NCBI GenBank assembly: GCA_009760855.2
Contig: WPIO01000019.1
Coordinates: 2,554,501-2,618,500 of the forward strand
Origin: Cristatella mucedo
Taxonomy: Eukaryota > Bryozoa > Phylactolaemata > Cristatellidae
Length of the DNA stretch: 64,000 nucleotides
Direction: 5' to 3'
Within the stretch, counting starts at the first letter, position 1. Every line of letters starts with the position of its first letter. The notes beneath the pieces were generated by a model. It saw nothing but the letters and a program-made list of their open reading frames with translations. It was not told where the DNA came from and made no database searches. This document shows positions 11,466 through 24,962 of this stretch, piece by piece. The position numbers and the translations under genes were made by a program.

Positions 11466-12839
11466 CAAGCAGGAGTATTTGCTGTAAAGGCACCCCTGCT
11501 TCTATATAAGTGAGGGTGTTTAATCATGTGAACATTACATTTGCCAAAGTGACGACTCAGTAAAGCGATTTTCTCTATAAATATGACCGGAAATTGCTAG
11601 ATTTTGGATTTATTAAAATGAAATCGGACATCTTATATAACGGTCAATTTATTTATGTAAAGATGTGCTGCTGACCAAGGTTCTGACTGAGTTGAGTGAA
11701 TGGAAACCGTGATAAGGTAACCTACCCGTCACGAATGACATTCCATTCAGAGAACAAATACACCGACTGATAGCAGTGAAGAAAGTATCTGTGTAATTCT
11801 ATACAAGAGTGCCTATGCTGTCAGTGCAAAGGTCAGTGCAACCGTCACGAGAGATTCGACATGGAGTTTCCGGTTTCACAATTTAACACACGCAAAATTC
11901 TGCCACAAATTCTGCACAGTTCTATTTATACATCATTCAAAAATCCTTACTAAGGCTCAGCAGGTGGCAAGATATACAGGTTTTTCCATTGACCGAGAGT
12001 CCAACTAGGTTGGCGAAACAGGAGATAGTAATGAATGCAAAGTGCCAGAGCACCGAAAGACCCAATGGCCGCCAGGGCTCTGTGCAAACATTAAGGCACA
12101 CACTCTTGCGACATGAAAGTCAACAACATTGACACTCTCTAGCAAACGATCAGATATGGGAGCAAAGCAATGAGGCACGTTTCAGTAGTCCTGAAAATGC
12201 CAAACAAGGACAAGAGTGACTATATGCTTCAGATGATGGTCAATGGTATCGATCTAAAATCATTGTTGATAACACGAACATGTCAATTTTGATTGAATTC
12301 ATGTAAGTAGGGCAGTAGCACAAGGAGAAGGGGCAGAATAGTCCACGAACTTGGCATTCGTAATACAAATGAAAGATAGGAACTGAAAGAGGCCGCCTCG
12401 TTAGGATCGTGAGAGGAAAACTTACATGCTGATCTAGGCTTACTTAGTGGATAGATTCCCTTAAGCTCCCGAGTATAATGAGAGGCCATTAAGTGCCAGC
12501 ATTAAACTCTTTGATGACATCAAAGACAACCAGAGGAGCTCTTTAAGCAAAGATATAGCCTACTGCCAACGGTTGATCCCTGAAATTGACACAGCAGCCC
12601 ATCAGCGATTGTCACTGAGTTGGTTAATTAGGTGAACCTACAAGTCGCGCTGAGGCAACAACCATCAGCTTAGCGGTCGAGTGATCCATGCTTTTTTGTG
12701 CATGCTGGACTAACGTTGTTTGGAACCCCAAGCTTTTCAAGCCGATGCCTCGATCGCTAGCATAATCCATGGGCTTAATCACTTCACTCCCTAGCTAGAT
12801 ATAGAAACTCAGAAACCAGGTCGATGTATCAACCAATTG

Positions 12840-13240
12840 ATGGAAGCCTTGATTAAGCTTCATAAATTGTATATAAGAAATACTTTGGAGCAGGAAACTC
12901 AGGTTGCATGCAGATGCTACTGCAGATATACTAGCTGAGCCCCTTTTGAGAGTAGGGCTTTCCAATTTCAGAGTAATACAAAGTGTTGCACATAGCTAGG
13001 AAGCCGGTTTTATGGTCATTCAATTTGAGAAAGTATGTTGCCACACAAATGGGGATGTCAGAAATACATGCTGTAAGGGAGTTAGGAGGGTTTGACGTGA
13101 TGGATAGCAGAGAGATCAAAGCACAGTTGCAGGTGCGTGTCACCACTTTACAAGAGCACAACGGATTTTCTACCAAGTGTCCGAGCTGTTGCAGTGCAGC
13201 ATGAGTACTTGTTGAACTGCTCAATAAATTAAAGCTGCGT
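12840..13240 (-). mobile_element. LINE-A internal fragment
   Basis: Minus-strand matches to the LTLKIGSAS and FLKLNDDKTxLLVM region (agggctttccaatttc; tcattcaatttgag). Frames are broken. No tail is present. Confidence 0.75.
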
Positions 13241-16200
13241 TTATTTTGCCGATGATTTGTTGAGAGGAAAAGTTTTCACTTGGTCAATTAACAGCACTGC
13301 ACATAACAACCAACGTAAACTTGTCTTTTTCTCGATATCTCATCTGGGCACGTAGCTGCTGCAAAGGAAAGCCACTAAGGTGTTCTTCGGTTGGCTAATC
13401 AGGACTTTCACTCATCAGATAGTTCGTTAAATGCTTGATCCTTTGAGATACTCTGAGATAAATTAAATGCATAGACTGCCTTGCCCAACAACGCATCGAA
13501 CAAGTTTCAGTTTCATGACAATTTTGGCAATATGGTACTCATCCCAAGGAGCTCACCAGTCACACGGGTGGATTATCTGCCACCGATAGTCATGAACGTT
13601 TCTGTGTCATAACAATGTACAGCAGAGCATCTAAGAGGCTTCAGCTGAGTTAGTCCAATGATCAAAAGTTTGCTCTTTGAGAGGATCTTGATGGGCCTAG
13701 TATCGTGCAAATCCAATTCAGTGCTGGTTAGTGACCAGAAAGGAGAAACATGCCAGCCAGCTGACCAAAGAAGGCAAGGCTACTTGGCACTTATCCGATG
13801 CATCAGATCTGGCATCGACATAGCAGGCTTCCACTCGATTCAATTGGGCCATCGAGAAGATGCAAGCCTCAGGTACGTGGTTAGCTGCTGCAGTCAATCA
13901 GGAAACGTCTCTAATTGGCTTGAGTGTTAGACTGTTCTTCAATCCTTGATGCTTGCTCTGCACTGAACGAAGCATCCTTGATGAAATTGCCGGGATTGAT
14001 TAGTTTCACGTGCTGGTCATTTGCAGCACTTTCTTTCCCCCTCAGAGAAACCAGGAGCTAGAATACCTGCAGGAAGCAGTAAGATCCTTACTACATGGGC
14101 ACTTCTCCTTCATTAGGAAATCTATCTACATTTTCAACAGTGACCTACGTTATGGACCCCTTCAACAAACACTCAGATTTAAGGTCACCGCCTTGCACCC
14201 CATCAGAAATTGTCCGGAGATTCACCACCTTGTAATATCAGACCAGTACAATTTGCTCACCATACTAGCCACGGCAATTGCAGAAGCAAAGCTGCCTGGC
14301 AAGTTTCCTTCGTAACCCATAGGCACCAAGCAAAGAGTGCTGGGTCGATCAAATCGGTTGTCCTCCAGAGTTCAAACGTTCAAACCGCCCTGCCTCTAAT
14401 ACCTTTAAAAGTGCGAATGAACGATGGCTGCATGACTAATAATGATGTCAATTTGTCAAAGAATATGATCTTTTAGTGCCCAGCATTGCACAAAACGCAA
14501 GCTGCTACAAGCTGTCGATTGCTCATCGAGAGCCGTTTCAACTTTGGCTTTCATAGAGAAAACTGCTTCATAGCAGTCACTTTATTCTCACTGATTTGCA
14601 GAGCTAAGGCATGTGCCATATGCAGAGATGTGAACGTACATAATCAACTGCCCAGCGATTGGTGAACCGGAGTAATGGCTGGCACCAGGCTTAAACAGAA
14701 GCGAGCCGATAAGAAACTGCAGCTGAGCTCGAGAATCTGTGATGCTTGAGTCCCGAGACATTTCTGCTTAGAAATGCCTACTCTAGTACTAACGGCATGT
14801 CTTATGCGTAATGATCATAAACAGGATATACTAACATTATAAACTGTAGGGCATGCATACACACACGTGTTAATATATACAGATATCTTATGCACATGCT
14901 TAAATACTAGTAGAAGTGGAAAATACAAAGTTAAACATGTGCGCACAGGCCTAGATACACTTGCGATTTGAAGGGCACCAGTGAAGAATTTAATCATCGA
15001 TAAATCATCTTACGGGAAGCCTGTACAGGCACTCAAGAACAAGGAACATGCAGGTTAAATTTCCAGAGATTCTTACGTAATACTAGTCTCAGAATTTAAA
15101 TCTTCCCATGATGGTCTGAGATTTTTAGAGGGAAGTGTGTCGTAACGAGTTACCGTAATGTACCTGCAAAGATCTCACGTGTTTATTAGCCTAAATATTT
15201 TTTTCTTACAGTCACTATACTGTCAACATGAATTAACGGATATTGGTCAGAATCAGTTTTTTATTGAAGCAATGGATAAGCATTTACAAAATTTCCCACT
15301 CTCTTGGTTTGCTTATCGTTGGTCCTGAACTAATGATGTGACTATTGACTTTAATCATGAATTTAATTGACATGAATGGAAAAGATCAATTCCTCTGTAC
15401 AGGTAAACAGTCCTGTTTTTTCTATTCAGGTAGAAACGATCTAACCATATGTATGTGGATATACAGCATATTAGTAGGCTCTTGTTTAGACTAATTCCAC
15501 CTGATTTGAGCCTTCATATCCAATCTATGACTCTTGGGGCATCTGTCATCCAGAGTTTCATCTTTGGCTATTTAATCAGATGTCTTCCAAAGCCGTGGCC
15601 CAGCAGTCCCTTTGAGAAATTAGATTAAATTAGTAAATTAGAGACTGTCGGAATTTATTCATCCGTGCAATGGTGACCTATAGGAAAATCCCAATCTAGT
15701 AGGTCCCTAAAGAGACACGAAGAATTCTCGAAATTATTCAAAACTGGCTTCAACTCGTAAAGTTATAAGTCTAGTATACTTGCTGTTCTATTGCCGAGGT
15801 ATCAGCTATGAATGCTGTGCTCCCTGCAATCCAGCTGATGCTATTAGGTCTGCTGCAGTGAGAAGAGGTAGTTAGAGGTGCCAGGTTCAGCTTTCAGCAA
15901 GCCTGTGACATGCCGACAGATGATTGCAGACGTGCCATCATGTCGCATTTTCCATGAAATCTGCAGATAAGCTGGAAAATCTGTCGGTAAGGATCCCTAT
16001 GCGTGGCCCTAAGGAGCTGTGCCTCAAGGGCACTCAGCTAATGCCAGCCGGAGCCCCTACTCGTGGATCCGTCAGCACTACCTACCGACAGCATGCCCTT
16101 ACAGGGTATCCCCGTCATTTTCACCAGTACCTTAGTAATTAGTGCCGAAAGGCATACCTGCCCACCGTGTTCCTAATGTTGCTGTAATGGGCCAGCTGTA

Positions 16201-18095
16201 TGAGGCAGTCTGATGTCTGACCGATGAAAAGCATATGCTAACCATTTAATGCACATAATGGCGACCACCAGGCAATAGGTTGATGGAAAGGTTGATGCAA
16301 GTGTAACCGTTTAGCCAAATGCTAGCAGAACTAGCCGCACTATAGCATTGCACTGACATTGGCTGGGTACAGGCAAGTACACTCCTGGGCACTATCGAGA
16401 TACAGTGCGAGCCTTCGGTCTTTTGCATCACTCTTTGCCATCCAGGATCAGTCGGAGGGTTCATAGGAAACCGACAGCTGGAACATGTCCAACCCCAAGT
16501 AGAATATCCACACTCAAAAGTGCTGCACATCATGCTGCTATGATTTTAGATCACACTTCGACCGTGTAAGCATTCTGAACAGCACGGTTAGTATCAACCG
16601 AATTCAGCATGCAAAAGGTCCGAATACTAGTTAGACCCAGGACCCTGGGCCCACAATCAGACATTAAGCACCTGAAAGCAGATATGGTTGTTATCAAGAT
16701 ATAGACAGGGACAATGCTATTCACTCAGTGGGTCGAGGGGAAAGGCATGTTTGTTCGTGAAAAACATGCAGGAAATCTTATGGAAAGTATCCACATCGAC
16801 CAAAGAACATTTCCTTGCTGCAGGTAAATTAGTGTAAAATTACTTTTGGATCGGCAATGCTAATGGTATTTGTACAGAGCTCAGAGTAGGCATCGATTAC
16901 TTACGAGTTGCACCGTGACGAAATGACCTGTTATTTCTGCAGCTATAGCATACTCGGCATGCTTTTCACGAGTTCTGAACATCTCTAGTTACTCTCTCTT
17001 TTATTATACCCATTAAGTGCATGTTCAGATCAGGTCATTGTGGAATGTATGTACCGCCATTGCATCTGCCCTGAATCTGAATTTAATGATTAAAGAATCA
17101 TTCTGGAATGAATGTAAATAGTAAGCATCCAAACACAAGCTAATATTTTCTTTTAATGGTGGAGCTTTAAACAGACGAACCATCCGTTCAAGCTGCAACA
17201 AAAATCGACAGTACCTGAATGCACAGCTTGCAGGCATCATGTTGTGTACAGCTGAAGTAGATAATGGGATGCCTATTAACAACACTGATTGTGGGAAACC
17301 TATTGATCAGGCCATTAACTCTTGACCCAGACTGCTGCTGATTTGCCCCAAATCATTGGGCTCAGCCTCAGAAATTACAGGTTTCACCAGTACCTATGAG
17401 GTTACCGTCCACAGGCTTTAGGCTATACAGGAGCTTTGTTAGCCTGTAAGTCTCAAGAGCACCGAACTAATAGTCAAGCTGAACCGAGTCTAGCAGGTAT
17501 CGATCAAGTTCACTTACCGTGGTTTTGTCCCCCACAGGTTTCCAATCTCGGACATAAAAGCACGATATATTGGTTTTTACCTGCAAAATCGTGGATAACG
17601 CCATATTTGAGTCATTATAAACGATACAGCTTGTCTACAGACAGTCACCCATAGCTCCCATGGAACACGTGGAAGGTGACATAGCTTGAAGCATGGCTTG
17701 AAGTACGGTGCTGCTGCTGCTGCAGCAGCATATGGAAGGCAAACGAGCAGCGAGTGACACGTGGGTTAAAGACCGGACCATCAGACTGATTGCATGGCAG
17801 CTAGATTTACCATGTCCCAGCTGCAAGTTTGAGCCCGCACTGAGTTGAGGGCTCATGCTCGTATCTGCTCCAATGCAAAGAGTAGTGCACGATCAAGTAC
17901 ATGTGACTGCAATTGCTGTCCTCTATGGGGAGAAGAGTGAATAAGCTGTACACGAGTGGAAAGAAAAATTGAACAAAGAGTAAACAGACTATCGACAGAT
18001 ATCCATAGAGACACGAACGTAGGTTGACAAATAAATAGCCATATACAGATCAACAGAGAAGAAAAAAGAGAGAGGAAATAAGAAAGGGAGGGAGG
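13241..18095. other. Intron DNA without recognised elements
   Basis: 4.8 kb of tetraspanin intron 5. Short frames only. No LINE-A, LINE-B, SINE-1 or SINE-2 block was recognised. It may contain older repeats that need a library to see. Confidence 0.5.
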
Positions 18096-18116
18096 GATGG
18101 AGGGAGAGAGTGAGAG

Positions 18117-18292
<176 letters not shown>

Positions 18293-18435
18293 ATTCGGGA
18301 GACACAGAAAATGTTTGACACGTCCAACAAGAAGAAGCACGTGCTCTGGCTTTACAAGAAAGTTCTCAATAGGTCTGCTACTGAAGTTCCAGAGCACCGA
18401 TTATTGTCATGCTATGATCGCCTCAATGCACTATA

Positions 18436-18470
18436 TTTTTAATAATAATAATAATAATGATGAAACATTA

Positions 18471-18496
<26 letters not shown>
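18436..18496. repeat. (TAA)n facing (TTA)n, LINE-A tail-like
   Basis: aataataataataatgatgaaac is followed directly by (tta)n. After it come 'accaaatctctccctaggtactttaa' residues (18,515-18,545) resembling a decayed LINE-A 3' end on the minus strand. Confidence 0.6.
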
Positions 18497-18501
<5 letters not shown>

Positions 18502-18599
18502 GCACGCAAGACAACCAAATCTCTCCCTAGGTACTTTAAGCACAGTGTAGACGAAGCATGTCAATAGGTTAGTCACTTTCAGTACATATAGGCCCTATT

Positions 18600-20010
18600 G
18601 GACAATTCACTCAGATGAAGGAAACGCTGTGAAAACCCTTATACTAATTTCTACAGAATAATAAGGATAATTATGATAGCGATACTAAAACATTTGAATA
18701 GCACCAATGGAGAACTAAATCAGCTTCTGGGCACTTTAAATTTGCTGTACATGAATCATGTAAACATGATAGCCTGATTAGAAAGTAGTTCTGATAGGTT
18801 AGCTCGAGCAAGACAATGACGGGATCCAAAAAAAGAGTGACAGCCCAGAATTCGAAAACACCACTTTTGGGGGGCCAGTACAGATCGGTGTGAAGCGTGT
18901 TACGTGGAAACAGTGCTGTATATGAGAGATAAGCCTGACTGCAGAGTTTTCCAGCAAGTGTAAGTGCATTGTTGCTCAGGCCAGAAGACCTGCAAGTAGC
19001 TAGTTGAGAAGTCGAGCAATCATGTCACTAGGGGATGGACCAATTTTGATGTAGTATCTAAGCAGGCCTGCATTTTTGCAAAGTTTCTCAGCTGAAATTA
19101 TTCAGTCTTGACTGCGGAGCTGATATGCTCGTCTAATGAAATATCACTTTAGAACAGGACACACAGATTTCATGCAGATACTATAGTAGAGATGTTGGCA
19201 AAGCCCATTTTGAGGCTTAGGTTTTGCAATTTCTGAGTAACAGTATGCTTGGCCATAACTAGTAAGGTGGTTCAATCATCATTCAATTCGAGAAATTGTG
19301 TTTCCAAACAAGGGCAAATGTCAGCCATACATACAGCAAGGGAGTTGAGAGAATTTTAGGTGCTGGAATGGCGAGAGGTATCAATGCACCGGCACAGCTG
19401 TGAGTCATATGCATAACAATGGTTGTTCAGAGTGTGATTGAGAGGACTACACCTGAATGAAGGAGAGTATAAATTGCGAAAGTGCACACACCAAGCATAG
19501 ATGCCACGTGCATCCCATACTTAAAAGGCTCTTTGGATGACTGTTGCTCGTTGACATCAATAATCTGGAGTCTCCCATTGAGATAGGACCTAAACCCTTG
19601 CAACAGAGTGCCCGTAATGCCAAGGCAAGATGTCAGGCACTCTAGAAGAATTTCGTGATCAACGGCATCACAAGCAGCCGAGACATCCAGCAGAACGAGC
19701 AGAGAGACTCTGTGTAGGTCAGCATTCTTGAAAAGATTGTTACACGCTCACAGCAGTGCTGATGCTGTGGATTGATCAGCACTAAAACCTTACTGGAACT
19801 TGCCAGATTTTACGTTTTTGAATATAAAATTTAGCTGATCCACCACTACACGTTCCAGTGGCGTTGATATGAATGGCACCGGAGATACTGGACGGAAGTT
19901 GCTTACGTTTTTTCTTGTCTAGGGTTGCCTTCTAAATGAGTGGCCTAACAACCTTTTTGAAAGGTGCAGGAACAAGACCCAAGGCTAAGGACATACTGTA
20001 TTCATTACGT
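18600..20010 (-). mobile_element. LINE-A copy, long and decayed
   Basis: The minus strand holds, in order, a 3' UTR, the VHAFVTSRLDFCNS region, LTLKIGSAS, the YADD-region sequence, SAAFDTIDH, a FQSGFRANHSTE-like block, and at 19,930-19,980 the GHVPAPFKKAVVRPLLK block. All are broken by stops. It is one of the longest LINE-A copies here and lies in tetraspanin intron 5. Confidence 0.8.
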
Positions 20011-20816
20011 TGGTATTATGCAGGGCAGCAGCAAATCAATGCAGTTGGAGGGAGAACGGTGGTAATAGGGTCGAGTGGGCTAGTAGTCTACATAGACCGA
20101 GAGATGAACTTTAAGATGTGGTTGTTTGTGGGAGGCTTGAAGGCAGACATCGAGGTTCGATTGCAGAGGACTCCTGTGATGTTAGAGCAATCAGGAATTA
20201 CCACCAGTACGAATTACAACCCAAAACCTGAGTCATGAAGTGTGAACTTACTACTACTGGGTTAAGGCTCAAAGGCTACACATTTGCAACGGGTTCTAAT
20301 ATGTTAGCACCCCTTCAATTTAAATCTTTGAATTCCTTTCAAGTTTGTTCTCAACTAGAGCAATTTATTGATCTGAAATGCTTCGATTCCGTAGAATTTG
20401 CTTTACACATTCCGAGGCAAAAGCACACAAGCAGGAAAGAAGGCTCAGTAATTATTCATTCTGTTGTGGAGGGAAAGAATGCAAGCACAGCTCGGGCCAC
20501 AGAGTGAATATGGGACACTGAACAAGGCTCCTGGATAGATTCAACCAGGCTTGTGGAGTGCCCACGTGATTCGTGACTCGAGCTGCAGCCACAGCTGAGT
20601 ATGGCAAGTAAAGCTGGGAGGAGGGCTTCAACCTTCAGAATAGATTACTTTGTGCTGAGTCTGGTGTCGAGTCACACCGAACACACTCGAGGCGCAAAGA
20701 ACTATTGCTGGGGGCTTTGAATATCATTCAGCGGTCTCATTCAGGTGACGAAAGCCTAGCTGCTGTTGCAAGCAAAAAGACGGGGAGCATTTCTAAAGGG
20801 GCTAAGGGTTCACACA

Positions 20817-20930
20817 TAATAATAATAATAATAATAATAGTAATAATAATACATGTGATATAGCACCCTCAGAGAACTCCAATCTCTTTCTAGACACTTT
20901 AAATTTGCTGCAAAGGAACATCAGAATGTC
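20817..20930 (-). mobile_element. LINE-A 3' tail fragment
   Basis: (TAA)n, then agcaccctcagagaactcc, aatctctttctag and tttgctgcaaagg: the last ~100 bases of LINE-A in reverse. Confidence 0.85.
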
Positions 20931-21255
20931 TGCCCAAGGATCTTACCACGTCTTCTGCCCTAGCCAAGCACGGCTCCTAAAATCACCAGCAAATAACTTG
21001 ACAACTAGTCGAACATATAAGCAAACGATGAGGCCAAACTAATGTGCGCACGTGCAGAGTTACCTTGGCATGCCTTCTTCCACTCTCCGTGGCATCGGCA
21101 GACAATGCCAAGCTGCTATTTCAGCAATTCTAGTATGACACAGATTTATCTGTCTTACACGTTTGTTGTAATACCATGGCTTGAGCAGATTAAGGTGAGC
21201 TCAAGCTGCATAAGACCCTCAGCCGTTCGATTCCTATATAAGACACACTAAAATG

Positions 21256-21785
21256 GGTTGTGGCATGCCAACCAAACTCTTACATTGAGAATTCAAGCCT
21301 AGCCAGTAAGTTCGAGGCTGGTCTCAGAGCTAATCGCTCCACAGAGTCAGCATTGCTTCAGGCGTCTAACGACTTTTTCAGGAATGTAGACCTAGGTAAA
21401 GTTTATCTGCTTGTTCTGCTTGTTTTTCAGGCAGCATTGCATACTATTGATCGCGACGTCATTGTCGAGTGCCTCTCATCTCTACTGGGTATTGCTTGGA
21501 CTGCACTGCAATATTCTAGGTCATACCTGAGTGACAAACTCACACAGCATTGATGTCAATGGACAAGCAGCCTGCAGCTTGCAGGTGTACCGGCCTGTGC
21601 AATTAGGCACAGGTTACCGGCCTGTGCTTAGTTAACTGTAATCAGGCTCTTACAGTTGGTGCAAACCTCTGCAGCTAGACTTTTCTTCTGGCGTGAGCAT
21701 TGCAGCTGCCACAATACACAGCTTCTTGCTGACCTGCATTGCCCAGTCAAGCAGTACACTGAGTTTATGGATTTGTCACTAACTT
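21256..21785 (+). mobile_element. LINE-A copy with internal deletion
   Basis: 21,256-21,553 encodes the RT N-terminal region (SKFEAGLRANRSTESALL, LLVFQAALHTIDRD). From about 21,580 it jumps to the 3' coding part (ccggcctgtgcaattagg, ttgctgacctgcattg), so the catalytic core is missing. A local duplication of 'ggttaccggcctgtgc' sits at the joint. Confidence 0.75.
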
Positions 21786-21788
21786 TAA

Positions 21789-22576
21789 TATTAATAATAA
21801 TAATAACAATAATGCACTTGATAGAGCGCCCTCAGAGAACTCAATCTCTTTTTAGGCGCTTTACATTTGCTGCAAAGGGAAACACGACTGAATGGTGAGT
21901 AATATCATGCTTGATAAACAACATGACTAACATGGTTAGGGATGGCATGCACAGGGTCAGCATGCAAGTGTGGTTAGTGGCAGCATGCACAGTGTCAGCA
22001 CGCATTAGCACATGAAGGATGAATTACAGGGACCCACTAAATGCTGTCATAAATAGGTGTGTTTTTAAGTTCTTTTTAATTGTGGTCAAGTCAGGGTATG
22101 TTCTGACGCAAGTCGGGAGTGAATTCTAGGCTTTGGGAGCATACGAACAATATGCACGGTCTCCAAAGGATTTGAGGTTTGTACGAGGTATTGGAAACTG
22201 TTGGATTCCGAAAAGCGGGTGGTACGATGCTTGGCCTGGTGGGGGAGTAGATCTGAGAGATAGGCTGGAGCCAAAGAATGATGAGACCTAAAAGTGAGTG
22301 ACAAAACCTTGATGTCGATCCGTTGCTTGACTGGTAGCCAGTGCAGGTGGGCGGGAAGTGGTGTGATGTGGCAACTGCGACGCTCACGACAAACAAGCCT
22401 AGCTGCAGAGTTTTGCACCAGCTGTAATCGCCTGATTGCGCATGCTGGTAGGCCAGCAAGCAGTGAGTTGCAGAAGTCAAGACGGGATGTCACAAATGCA
22501 TGGACCAACTTAGACGTGGTATCCTTATCTAAACAAGCTCGAATTTTAGCAATGTCAAGTAGCTAAAATTAGGCAG
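21789..22576 (-). mobile_element. LINE-A copy, 3' third
   Basis: It begins with a TAA-rich tail and the agcgccctcagagaac stem. The 3' UTR follows, then a minus-strand frame with VHAFVTSRLDFCNSLLAGLP, RLQLVQNSAARLVCRERR and HWLPVKQRIDIKVLSLTF. It is fairly young by its low decay. It meets a plus-strand LINE-A piece head to head at 22,577. Confidence 0.9.
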
Positions 22577-23032
22577 AACTTTTAGATCCCATCATTCTCA
22601 AGCTCTATCCTACCTATCAGAACTCCTTTCCGACCGGCCTTGGCATCGTGACACTCACTCTCCTGACCCAAATCTTCCACCCATGCCTCGAACCAACCTC
22701 AAATTTTATGGAGACTGTGACTTTAATTCACATGCTTCAAACGCCCCGAACTCACTCCCGGCTGACGTCACGACACCCGCTGACTCGACGATAGAAAATA
22801 AGCCAAAATGCACCACTTCTTACACTATTTGCTGGATCCTCTTGATTTGTTCTATGTGTGTTCATGCATACTGACCCGGCAAATGTTACCAATAACTATA
22901 CAATGGATGCTGACACCGTGCATATTACCATTAACTACGTAGTCTTATTTCCTTTACAGCCTATGTAAAGTGTCTAGAAAGAGATCAAGTTCTATGAGGG
23001 GGACATACAAGTGCATTATTATTATTATAAAA
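22577..23032 (+). mobile_element. LINE-A 3' fragment
   Basis: Plus-strand remnants of the last coding part (cctcgaaccaacctcaaa; ccccgaactcactcc), the 3' UTR and the tail aagtgtctagaaagagatc...ttattatta. More diverged than its head-to-head neighbour. Confidence 0.8.
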
Positions 23033-23069
23033 TCATTTTGCACCCACAGTTTAGTTTCGATACTGTAGA

Positions 23070-23330
23070 CTAACTTGTCGTCGCGAGCGGCACAGCACGC
23101 TAGCCAACGAGGAACACCACCAGTTTATTTCCTCCACACTCACAGCCGGCGGAAGCACTACTCCCCGCCGCAAACGTCGCCCGCTTCTCTCCTCTGCGTT
23201 ACCGGAACGCTGCGCTCTCATTCGTTGGCGCCGTTGCCAACGCCTAGCTGCGCTCCGATTGCCTAACCGGTGGCCGGGAGGGCCACCCAGCCTAGTACTG
23301 GCAGATAACAACATTTAGGCGCCGTCACCG
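23070..23330. other. Small CpG-rich island inside tetraspanin intron 5
   Basis: A local rise in CpG (cgtcgcccgcttctctcc; gttggcgccgttgccaacgc, which is self-complementary). No exon is identifiable. It could be an alternative promoter or a GC-rich repeat. Confidence 0.4.
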
Positions 23331-23446
23331 ACTGTGGTCTACATAAACAAAAACCACAGATACAGTTCAAGCAGCACACATTCTTGACGTGACAAGTGTA
23401 GCTTCAGGAAAGTAAGGGTTTATGGATAACTGTAGCAAAAGTAAAA

Positions 23447-23515
23447 TGATAATAATAATAATAATACATTTGTTATAGTGCCCTAAGAGAACCTAATCTC
23501 TTTCTAGGCGCTCCA
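23447..23515 (-). mobile_element. LINE-A or SINE-2 tail fragment
   Basis: (ATA)n, then agtgccctaagagaacc and aatctctttctaggcgct. It ends about 90 bases from tetraspanin exon 5. It is too short to say which family it came from. Confidence 0.7.
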
Positions 23516-23604
23516 TGAAACACTGCGCGAGTGGTTATAAATAAGGAGCTCAAAACTTCCCGATGAAGCAGGCAAGGTGGCTCAGCAACTGCATACACAC
23601 TTAC

Positions 23605-23724
23605 CTCGCCCAGGTTGACACTGCAGCACGATGCAGGAAGGTGGCACGTCTCAGAGTTCAACGTGCAGTTATATCTGCTGTTGCTTGACCACTCATAATG
23701 CGACTTCATGCCACAACACTCGAA
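23605..23724 (-). CDS. Tetraspanin gene, exon 5 (LEL with CCG and PxSCC motifs)
   Basis: This exon has 40 codons, phase 0 to phase 0, with acceptor gaatttcag|TTC and donor GAG|gtaagt. It begins FECCGMKSHYEW, the invariant CCG signature of tetraspanins with the usual W about ten residues later. It ends with CHLPASCCSVNLGE, the second signature (C-x-x-P-x-S-C-C). These cysteines form the disulfides of the variable LEL region. An N-glycosylation site (NCT) lies between them. This is the most diagnostic exon of the gene. It lies about 11.6 kb upstream of exon 3 in transcript order and 15 kb from exon 6. Confidence 0.95.
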
Positions 23725-24846
23725 CTGAAATTCAAGCAAGGTTACGCTCACGTTCATTGGATAGTTTGCAAAAAAGCTGGGGCTTTCGTAGCGAGAGTTA
23801 CATGAAAGCCGGGTTCCACCAAGGCCACATTGCCTAAGAAAGCCAGGTTCCATGAATGCCGAGTTCACCAAAAACTGCGCAGCTGGACTCTGTACTCCTA
23901 GACGCCACCTGCTATTGGCTTCGGACATATCAGTGGAACATCTTCGGCCGTCAGTGGAACCGGCCAGCCCACAATGCCACGCCGACTCCCCTTTGGCAGA
24001 TAAAGAGAGCCGGCCACGCATGCTGCCTTGGTGTGGAAGATGCAATGTCCAATGCCGTGCCGTCGCACCAGACATACGCTCACTTGGCTTCAATGGAGTC
24101 GGCCAACGAGTCAGGATATTGGCGCCGGTGGCAACGAGCTAGCCAGAGTGAGATGTTGTTCTCATGCCTGCTCGTAGGCAAAAGCTTCAGGGGGCCCACA
24201 GGAAAGGGTGACTGGACGAGGACTGGACTCGGCGACTGCACCTAGCGATCAAGGAAGTACATTCTTCATATGAAACACTAGGCGTGCAACGTAAAAAAAG
24301 TCAACCTTTCAACCGGTTTGCTTGCAAGCTTAATCAACAATAGAACTGTTATGTATGTACGCTGGTGCCGCCTGCAAGGAGCTCGTACATTGACACTAGT
24401 GAAGGCGTACAGCAGTAAGGCATATTTCCCGTCGCTTGCCTTGTTCAGCCTAGTTGAGTGGATTGTGAGAACATTAGAACCCTGTGTCAGAGGCTGCCAT
24501 TTTATATCCCGAGCATTCTTACACATATCCTTGTTTGTTTCTATCCTGCCCCCAAGGGTGTCCGAAAGATTAATCCACGGACGATTCATCCAGAATAATT
24601 AATTAACTTGTTAATATGAACTTCTAAAGGACTATAATGGAGAAATGTCGAAAAAATACCTTTATTAGGCCTTAGGATTTCTTGTCAGCATGAAAAGTCT
24701 GTGGATGAACGATCCGTGGATGAATCCTCCTAGAACCCCCTCCCCACGATGCTATAATGGGGAGCAGATCGATCGCCCTCCCAGAATTATCCACCTGGGT
24801 AGAGGTGGCCTCCCTAACTATTTACAGTATATAAATGAATAAATAG

Positions 24847-24910
24847 ATAAATATATATATATATATTTTCATGCACACACACACACACTCACACACACAC
24901 ACTCACACAC

Positions 24911-24949
<39 letters not shown>

Positions 24950-24962
24950 TATGTATATATAG
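24847..24962. repeat. Mixed (AT)n-(AC)n-(AT)n microsatellite
   Basis: Alternating AT, then AC with actc interruptions, then AT again. It lies in tetraspanin intron 4. Confidence 0.95.

Noticed and set aside
23856-24245. Plus-strand open frames of 96-129 codons
   Set aside because: They lie opposite the region upstream of tetraspanin exon 5, show no domain and no splice context.
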